Source of the DNA: Candidatus Gastranaerophilales bacterium | GTDB lineage: Bacteria > Cyanobacteriota > Vampirovibrionia > Gastranaerophilales > Gastranaerophilaceae | NCBI GenBank assembly: GCA_944323535.1 | Contig: CALUSW010000003.1 | Span: 1 to 59,720 of the forward strand | Reading direction: 5' to 3' | Length of the DNA stretch: 59,720 bases | Shown here: positions 53,877 through 59,720 of the stretch, in pieces | How positions within the stretch are numbered: position 1 is the first letter of the stretch | How the letters are laid out: each line of letters starts with the position of its first letter | The notes under the pieces: generated by a model | What the model saw: only the letters and a program-made list of their open reading frames with translations | What the model was told of the DNA's origin: nothing | Databases searched by the model: none | Made by a program: the position numbers and the translations under genes

Positions 53877-55592
53877 ATGATTAAAGCATTAACGGATAAT
53901 TTCGATATTATAAAAAGCAGAGAATATCGAATAAATAAAAACTCATTAAACGCACACAATTCAAATCGAAATGCAGGAGAAAATAATCAGTCATTGACAA
54001 AAGCATTAGCGCAGGCATCTAAAAGCAGCGCCGTTGCAGGCATGAATATCGCCAGAAATATAAGTTTTAAAGGGAAAAAAATAACTGAAGTTCCCAGAGA
54101 CTGGAGAATGACAGAAAGCGAAATTACAGATAACGGAGGTGTAAACAGAAATGTCCCTCCTGATCATGAAGCCTCATTTTATAAACCGAATCCGAATGAA
54201 ATCAATGATTTTATAAATGATACAAAAAACAGAAATACATGTCTGGATTTTTATCATGCAACAACAAATTACCATAGTATGTACAGTTATCCTGTTTCAA
54301 AAACGGCTGAACATACAGGAGCTCTATTCATTGATGAAAAAGGAGCATTAACATATTATTCAAAAGAAGAAATGGGAATTAAAGATGATATATCATCAGC
54401 CGAGCTGATATTTTCAGGTTTAAAAAAAGACGGAAGAATTAATGAAGCGGGAATTGTTGCGGAAAAGTATGCACTTAATTCACCGGAAGCGCAATCCGCC
54501 ATTGCGGCGCATTATATAATTGATGGCAGAGAGGATGAAGCTGCCGAAAAATATCCTCATCTGGCGGATAGTATTAATAAAACGGTTGATGACATAAAAG
54601 GCAGGTATTTTATTTCAGAAGGAAGAAAAAGTAAACAGGAGCGTATCCGCGACCTTCTTGCAGAGGGAAGGCTCAAAGAAGCTGTTGAAGAAGGCGTTGA
54701 ATATCTGCCTTCACCTTTAAACGAACAGAAAAAAGAAAATCTTTTAAAAGCGGCAGAATATATTGATGATAATAATTTGCTGGAAATCTGGGCTGACCAG
54801 TACAGAGAATATAAGAAATCAACGGCAGAAGGTTTTCTTGATGATAAAAATGAAGACGACAGAACAGCTTATGCCCTGATTACACTGGGATTATCAGAGG
54901 CTTTAAATCTGGTATCAAAACAGTTTGATAAGCTAAAGCAAATTTCTTCGGCAAATAAAGAAATTGCCGTTCGGCGTGAACTGGTAAACGCGTGCGTTTT
55001 AACTATGCTGAAAGCGATGGAGGACAAGACGGAAGATAACCGTTTAAAATCTTTTGAAATATACAGACTTGAAGAACTAAAAGAACCGGCAAGAGCAAAA
55101 ATCAACAGCAGATTAATAAAACCATTGATAGCATATGCTAAAGATAACTTTGTTAAGATACCTAATTGTGTTATGTTAACCGGCGATAATCCTTTTGTAA
55201 TGAAAGAGCTGATTGATTGGACCGGAGAACTTGCAGGTAAAAATTCAAAAACAAATTATGTAAAACTTCCTTCACTGGGTGATAAAGCACTTATGCAGGA
55301 AAGTATACTGGCTGCGCTTGAAAATGCCGAAGAAAACTATCAAACAACAGGAAAGCGTTCGCTTATCTTTGTAAACGGCATGGAAAAACTTATAAATTCC
55401 TACTCGAACACTAAAGCAGATATTGCAGTAATGAAAGATTTAATGGATAAAGCAGGCAGATATTTTCATTCTACACTTATTTTTTACGCAAAAAATCCGG
55501 AGAATTTAGACCCCGGAACTGCGGTAGCTCACAGAATCGGACTTAAGGTTGATGTTCCGGCAAAGTTTGATAGCAACATAAAAATTATATAG
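53877..55592 (+). CDS. degenerate AAA+ paralogue with helical N-terminal region
   Basis: 571 residues. Near residue 63 is NISFKGKK, the short motif shared at the N-termini of this cluster. Residues about 150-410 are helical and repeat-like (SPEAQSAIAAHYIIDGREDE, GRLKEAVEEGVEYLPSPLNE). The last 150 residues have an AAA+-like pattern without catalytic residues. The P-loop position reads PNCVMLTGDNPFVMKELI (about 430), lacking GKT, and the Walker B position reads TGKRSLIFVNGMEKLI (about 492), with Asn-Gly for Asp-Glu. Then come DIAVMKDLMDKAGRYFHSTL and FYAKNPENLDP (sensor-1-like). AAGGAAG precedes the ATG. The next gene is 14 bases away, and the products probably assemble. Confidence 0.75.
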   Translation: MIKALTDNFDIIKSREYRINKNSLNAHNSNRNAGENNQSLTKALAQASKSSAVAGMNIARNISFKGKKITEVPRDWRMTESEITDNGGVNRNVPPDHEASFYKPNPNEINDFINDTKNRNTCLDFYHATTNYHSMYSYPVSKTAEHTGALFIDEKGALTYYSKEEMGIKDDISSAELIFSGLKKDGRINEAGIVAEKYALNSPEAQSAIAAHYIIDGREDEAAEKYPHLADSINKTVDDIKGRYFISEGRKSKQERIRDLLAEGRLKEAVEEGVEYLPSPLNEQKKENLLKAAEYIDDNNLLEIWADQYREYKKSTAEGFLDDKNEDDRTAYALITLGLSEALNLVSKQFDKLKQISSANKEIAVRRELVNACVLTMLKAMEDKTEDNRLKSFEIYRLEELKEPARAKINSRLIKPLIAYAKDNFVKIPNCVMLTGDNPFVMKELIDWTGELAGKNSKTNYVKLPSLGDKALMQESILAALENAEENYQTTGKRSLIFVNGMEKLINSYSNTKADIAVMKDLMDKAGRYFHSTLIFYAKNPENLDPGTAVAHRIGLKVDVPAKFDSNIKII

Positions 55593-55606
55593 AAAAGGAT
55601 TGCACT

Positions 55607-56812
55607 ATGCGAATAAATAAGATAATAACTTCCCCTCTTAATTTTAAGGGCATAAAAGTAAGTAAAAACCAGACCCCCCTCCCTGAGCGTAATATAGAAT
55701 CTGTCCAGCAGATAATTCTTGATAACTGGCTTAATCAGCTTTTTTTGTATGATGACCGTATAAAAAATGCTTCGCTCCCTAAAACATCGGATATAGACAG
55801 TAAAATAGACTCTGAATATACCTCTTATTCCCCTGGTCTGTTCAGCGATTTAAAAGAAAAATTTACAAAAAAACATGATTCTTTTCAAGCACAGAATACC
55901 TCCCTCGGCAAAAAAATGCGCTGTTCAGGCGAAATGGTAGAGCTGTCCGGCAAAACTGCAAAACAGCTGAAAGAAAGTTATGAATCAGGTTCTCAAAATG
56001 AAACCGGGGCAATAAGTTCAAAAAATACGGGAATTAAAACGATTGCGGGCTATAAGCCCGAACTCGGGGTTTTGCAAAAAGAATTTATAGACAGAGTAAA
56101 AGAAGAAAAAGCCGGCAGTGATATAGATATTTTCGGCAGTATTTTGTTTTTCGGTCCATACAGCAACGGAAAAACACATATTACGGAAGCCGTTGCGCAG
56201 GAGACCGGCTGTACGGTTATTCCGATTTTTGTTATGAAAGGTCAAAATAAAAAAGCAATGCAGGAAATATATAAAGAGGCGGGAAAAAGCGAAGAAAGAT
56301 TTATTAAAACCGGAACAAGAACCATAATTTTTATAGATGAGGCAGATAAGCTCTTAGGTGAGAACTCCCCTGTAACAAAAGAATTTGAAGAGTTCATAAA
56401 AAGCTGCTCTGAAGAATATCACTGCAGCGTTTTTGCCGCAACAAACGAACCGTTAAGCCTCGGAGTTAATTTTAATGACCCGGATATTTTCCCCGTAAAA
56501 ATGTCAATAGATCCGCCAGAAGGAGAAAATATTGAAGAAATGTTTAAATTTGGCTTAAAACAATATAAAACGGCTGATGATATCGATTATAAGGCTCTGG
56601 CGCAAATTGCCGCGCAAAGAGAAGAGGAAACGGGCGGAAAATTCAGCAGCGGACAAATCATTGCAATGTGCGATGAAATGGCTGTAAATTCTGGTTCAGC
56701 GCCTGTAGGAATGCAGATTGCTGCAGAATATATCCAATCTGCCGAGCCTGAAATAACCGAAAAACTCAGCGAAAAATTTAATAACGACTATAAAAATCTA
56801 ATCGGAGAATAA
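55607..56812 (+). CDS. AAA+ ATPase (canonical member of the cluster)
   Basis: 401 residues. The N-terminus MRINKIITSPLNFKGIKVSK carries the cluster's FKG motif, and residues about 20-150 are charged and variable. The AAA+ module spans about 160-390: Walker A FFGPYSNGKTHITEA (Lys189), Walker B RTIIFIDEADKLLG (Asp244-Glu245), and sensor 1 VFAATNEPLSLG (about 284-295). A C-terminal helical lid contains KFSSGQIIAMCDEMAVNSGS. All catalytic elements are present, so this is the likely motor of a complex with the non-catalytic paralogues on either side. It most resembles general FtsH/CDC48-type AAA+ modules; no protease or helicase domain is attached. Confidence 0.88.
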   Translation: MRINKIITSPLNFKGIKVSKNQTPLPERNIESVQQIILDNWLNQLFLYDDRIKNASLPKTSDIDSKIDSEYTSYSPGLFSDLKEKFTKKHDSFQAQNTSLGKKMRCSGEMVELSGKTAKQLKESYESGSQNETGAISSKNTGIKTIAGYKPELGVLQKEFIDRVKEEKAGSDIDIFGSILFFGPYSNGKTHITEAVAQETGCTVIPIFVMKGQNKKAMQEIYKEAGKSEERFIKTGTRTIIFIDEADKLLGENSPVTKEFEEFIKSCSEEYHCSVFAATNEPLSLGVNFNDPDIFPVKMSIDPPEGENIEEMFKFGLKQYKTADDIDYKALAQIAAQREEETGGKFSSGQIIAMCDEMAVNSGSAPVGMQIAAEYIQSAEPEITEKLSEKFNNDYKNLIGE

Positions 56813-56813
56813 A

Positions 56814-58256
56814 ATGCAAATAGTATTAAATCCGGAAACAAAGATAAGCGGAATAAAAAATATAAATACACGGGAGCAAAGGCGCGTAAGTTTTTGCGGA
56901 GTTGATGAATTTATAAAAACAGCGCCTTCCGGAAACTTTGCTGAGATGAAAAAAGCGATACAGATGAAGTACCGTCCCGCAATATCACAATTGAGAGCCG
57001 AAAGAAAAGAAATTGCGGATGCTGCAAGAACAGCAATAATGAGTGAAATTATACAAAGTAAATCTGCAGAAACAATATTATTTAATATTAATTACGAAAA
57101 CGAATTAAAGCAGACTGGCAAAAAATATCCGGTCAGAACAATAAAGGATAAAATTGCATCAAGTTTTTATACAAGAACAGCGTCAAATGTTTTTAAATGC
57201 CCGAATTGTGTAATGCTGGTATCAAAAGATAAAGAAAAAGGCGAAACATTATTCCAAAATATAATAAATTATGTAAAAGCAATGAGAATATACCCGAGAG
57301 ATGACTTTACAAACGGAGAGATATTCGGAACCAATAAAAAGTTTATATTGCCGGAATACAGATATAAACCTGAGAAAGTAACGGATAGAGATTTTATAGT
57401 GCAGAGAATGTATTATCCGTTCAGATTAGACTTTAAGACGCTGGAGGACAGCCTGCCTGCGAATGCCGATAAATTAGCAAGACAGGAAGCATTATTTGAT
57501 GCACTCAATAGAGCCGAAGAAAATTTTAGAAAAACCGGAAGAGGGACGGTGCTGCATGTCAGAGATATGGAGCAGATGATAGACAGCACGAAAAACTCCA
57601 AATCTGATATTGCAATTATGAAAGATTTAATGGATAAATCTGACAGATATTTTCATACTTTAATAACCTTCACAAACACCGACCCGACAAAAAGTGATCC
57701 GGGAACTCTGGTTTCACACAGGGTAGGATATAGGGCAGATCTAGATGCACTTGGAGTTACAAAGTCGAATATAAATGCAGTAAGTATTGGAGAACAACTG
57801 CAAAGAACAACGGAAAAAGCGGAAGAGATATACCGTGAGACCGGAGCGAAGTATGACGAATATACAAAGAGAATAGAGGCATTGCAGGCTCAATGCAGGG
57901 ATGAGGTATCCGAGCTGGAAAAGAAGGTACCGAAGACAAAGCGTTCCCGTATACAACAGAGAGTGAAAAAAACAACACAAAGTTCCGTAAGTAATATAGA
58001 AGAGAAGGGAAAATCAGCAGCGAAAAAGTATTCAGTAAATAAGAAGGCGGCAATAATAGCCGGAATAATTGCCGCAGGAGGCACAGCATTAATAATTTTG
58101 TATAAAAAAGGGATTTTAAAAAAGCTGATACCTCAAAAGAAAACGCCTGCAGGGCAGACAAAACAGCCTGCGGAAAGGAATAAGGCCGTTCAAACAATAA
58201 ATACGCTTCAAGCTTCAAAAGTATTCAGCGATTTTGACTCTTTTATCAAAAAATAA
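56814..58256 (+). CDS. degenerate AAA+ paralogue with C-terminal membrane anchor, tandem copy 1
   Basis: 480 residues. RRVSFCGVDEF near the N-terminus is the cluster motif (F-x-G). The AAA+-like part is about 115-310: NCVMLVSKDKEKGETLFQNI at the P-loop position (no GKT), GRGTVLHVRDMEQMIDSTKN at the Walker B position (no Asp-Glu), and DIAIMKDLMDKSDRYFHTLI followed by FTNTDPTKSDPG. It shares the MKDLMDK-x-x-RYFH block with the 53877 protein. A lysine/glutamate coiled coil (about 325-400) leads to a single membrane helix (KKAAIIAGIIAAGGTALIIL, about 410-430) and a Lys/Pro-rich tail. The start is one base after the ATPase stop. Confidence 0.8.
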   Translation: MQIVLNPETKISGIKNINTREQRRVSFCGVDEFIKTAPSGNFAEMKKAIQMKYRPAISQLRAERKEIADAARTAIMSEIIQSKSAETILFNINYENELKQTGKKYPVRTIKDKIASSFYTRTASNVFKCPNCVMLVSKDKEKGETLFQNIINYVKAMRIYPRDDFTNGEIFGTNKKFILPEYRYKPEKVTDRDFIVQRMYYPFRLDFKTLEDSLPANADKLARQEALFDALNRAEENFRKTGRGTVLHVRDMEQMIDSTKNSKSDIAIMKDLMDKSDRYFHTLITFTNTDPTKSDPGTLVSHRVGYRADLDALGVTKSNINAVSIGEQLQRTTEKAEEIYRETGAKYDEYTKRIEALQAQCRDEVSELEKKVPKTKRSRIQQRVKKTTQSSVSNIEEKGKSAAKKYSVNKKAAIIAGIIAAGGTALIILYKKGILKKLIPQKKTPAGQTKQPAERNKAVQTINTLQASKVFSDFDSFIKK

Positions 58257-58268
58257 TTAAGGAATAAA

Positions 58269-59711
58269 ATGCAAATAGTATTAAATCCGGAAACAAAGAT
58301 AAGCGGAATAAAAAATATAAATACACGGGAGCAAAGGCGCGTAAGTTTTTGCGGAGTTGATGAATTTATAAAAACAGCGCCTTCCGGAAACTTTGCTGAG
58401 ATGAAAAAAGCGATACAGATGAAGTACCGTCCCGCAATATCACAATTGAGAGCCGAAAGAAAAGAAATTGCGGATGCTGCAAGAACAGCAATAATGAGTG
58501 AAATTATACAAAGTAAATCTGCAGAAACAATATTATTTAATATTAATTACGAAAACGAATTAAAGCAGACTGGCAAAAAATATCCGGTCAGAACAATAAA
58601 GGATAAAATTGCATCAAGTTTTTATACAAGAACAGCGTCAAATGTTTTTAAATGCCCGAATTGTGTAATGCTGGTATCAAAAGATAAAGAAAAAGGCGAA
58701 ACATTATTCCAAAATATAATAAATTATGTAAAAGCAATGAGAATATACCCGAGAGATGACTTTACAAACGGAGAGATATTCGGAACCAATAAAAAGTTTA
58801 TATTGCCGGAATACAGATATAAACCTGAGAAAGTAACGGATAGAGATTTTATAGTGCAGAGAATGTATTATCCGTTCAGATTAGACTTTAAGACGCTGGA
58901 GGACAGCCTGCCTGCGAATGCCGATAAATTAGCAAGACAGGAAGCATTATTTGATGCACTCAATAGAGCCGAAGAAAATTTTAGAAAAACCGGAAGAGGG
59001 ACGGTGCTGCATGTCAGAGATATGGAGCAGATGATAGACAGCACGAAAAACTCCAAATCTGATATTGCAATTATGAAAGATTTAATGGATAAATCTGACA
59101 GATATTTTCATACTTTAATAACCTTCACAAACACCGACCCGACAAAAAGTGATCCGGGAACTCTGGTTTCACACAGGGTAGGATATAGGGCAGATCTAGA
59201 TGCACTTGGAGTTACAAAGTCGAATATAAATGCAGTAAGTATTGGAGAACAACTGCAAAGAACAACGGAAAAAGCGGAAGAGATATACCGTGAGACCGGA
59301 GCGAAGTATGACGAATATACAAAGAGAATAGAGGCATTGCAGGCTCAATGCAGGGATGAGGTATCCGAGCTGGAAAAGAAGGTACCGAAGACAAAGCGTT
59401 CCCGTATACAACAGAGAGTGAAAAAAACAACACAAAGTTCCGTAAGTAATATAGAAGAGAAGGGAAAATCAGCAGCGAAAAAGTATTCAGTAAATAAGAA
59501 GGCGGCAATAATAGCCGGAATAATTGCCGCAGGAGGCACAGCATTAATAATTTTGTATAAAAAAGGGATTTTAAAAAAGCTGATACCTCAAAAGAAAACG
59601 CCTGCAGGGCAGACAAAACAGCCTGCGGAAAGGAATAAGGCCGTTCAAACAATAAATACGCTTCAAGCTTCAAAAGTATTCAGCGATTTTGACTCTTTTA
59701 TCAAAAAATAA
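58269..59711 (+). CDS. degenerate AAA+ paralogue with membrane anchor, tandem copy 2
   Basis: Encodes the same 480 residues as the preceding gene, and the DNA appears identical throughout by eye, so the duplication is either very recent, under strong homogenisation, or an assembly product. It starts 12 bases after the stop of copy 1, preceded by AAGGAATAAA. The nine bases after its stop match those after copy 1, just where the window ends, so another copy could follow. Confidence 0.75.
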   Translation: MQIVLNPETKISGIKNINTREQRRVSFCGVDEFIKTAPSGNFAEMKKAIQMKYRPAISQLRAERKEIADAARTAIMSEIIQSKSAETILFNINYENELKQTGKKYPVRTIKDKIASSFYTRTASNVFKCPNCVMLVSKDKEKGETLFQNIINYVKAMRIYPRDDFTNGEIFGTNKKFILPEYRYKPEKVTDRDFIVQRMYYPFRLDFKTLEDSLPANADKLARQEALFDALNRAEENFRKTGRGTVLHVRDMEQMIDSTKNSKSDIAIMKDLMDKSDRYFHTLITFTNTDPTKSDPGTLVSHRVGYRADLDALGVTKSNINAVSIGEQLQRTTEKAEEIYRETGAKYDEYTKRIEALQAQCRDEVSELEKKVPKTKRSRIQQRVKKTTQSSVSNIEEKGKSAAKKYSVNKKAAIIAGIIAAGGTALIILYKKGILKKLIPQKKTPAGQTKQPAERNKAVQTINTLQASKVFSDFDSFIKK

Positions 59712-59720
59712 TTAAGGAAT

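Larger units (their letters stand above)
56814..59711 (+). repeat. exact 1455-bp tandem duplication
   Basis: Units begin at 56814 and 58269. The 10 bases GAATAAAATG occur at both left borders, so the junction may have formed at this short homology. The sequence after the second unit (TAATTAAGGAAT) repeats that after the first, up to the last base of the window. Confidence 0.85.

Noticed and set aside
57757-58218. Long minus-strand frames inside the tandem-copied gene (also at 59212-59673)
   Set aside because: They are shadows of the Lys/Glu-rich coding strand: Leu/Phe/Ser-rich, no ribosome site, and duplicated only because the gene itself is.

Overview
The window is an AT-rich bacterial chromosome segment from a Gram-negative-type (diderm) organism: it carries a BamA outer-membrane assembly protein, an LptF/LptG-type permease, a SPOR-domain protein and many signal peptides. 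The gene set fits a gut-type member of the non-photosynthetic sister lineage of Cyanobacteria (Vampirovibrionia/Melainabacteria, order Gastranaerophilales). The reasons are a class V aminotransferase followed by serA, families of small unknown proteins with fixed terminal motifs, and simple heterotrophic metabolism. This placement is an inference from gene content; there is no rRNA here to confirm it. I see no phage, transposase or CRISPR array.

Layout. 1-5.1 kb: a UvrD/PcrA-like helicase converging on a minus-strand block (secreted unknown, threonine dehydratase, SPFH/prohibitin protein, small membrane protein). 5.1-5.7 kb: dispersed repeats and tRNA-Arg(UCU). 5.7-9.9 kb: small unknowns, a metallophosphoesterase, an XRE regulator, pth and a lone sugar-type ABC permease. 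9.9-13.9 kb: a plus-strand operon with phosphohexomutase, SppA, a Yip1-like protein and a three-repeat exported protein. 14.6-17.4 kb: aminotransferase plus serA (serine biosynthesis) ending in a strong terminator. 17.4-19.1 kb: flavin reductase-like protein and ferritin. 19.4-21.8 kb: a sugar-binding protein and an LptF/G permease. 22.6-28.0 kb: a seven-gene minus-strand operon (pheS, hisF, unknown, HEAT, queC, DUF366, SPOR). 28.2-30.2 kb: a secreted GH13 amylase and HU. 30.2-33.5 kb: bamA-tsaE-tsaB-zinc ribbon operon. 34-43 kb: two radical SAM proteins, a thioredoxin/CcdA pair, a FixC/FixX pair, recJ and small proteins.

The last 16 kb hold the two most unusual loci, which diverge from a 320-bp intergenic region. 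To the left, a seven-gene minus-strand operon (53.6 to 43.2 kb) has two MBOAT acyltransferases, two SGNH-like partner proteins, an AMP-forming acyl ligase, a U32 peptidase-family protein and a CstA-like transporter. One MBOAT copy has lost both hallmark histidines, and each SGNH-like protein keeps a different part of the expected active site. To the right, a plus-strand cluster encodes one canonical AAA+ ATPase flanked by paralogues that keep the fold's landmarks but have lost the P-loop and Walker B acids. The last of these is present as two identical tandem copies (1455-bp unit), and the window stops inside what could be a further copy.

Two dispersed intergenic repeat families occur. R1 is about 105-212 bp, with copies near 19.2, 28.1 and 33.6 kb and a fragment at 5.4 kb. 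R2 is about 100 bp, at 5.15 and 53.6 kb, with a hairpin showing compensatory changes. One R1 copy carries an 89-bp GC-rich insertion.
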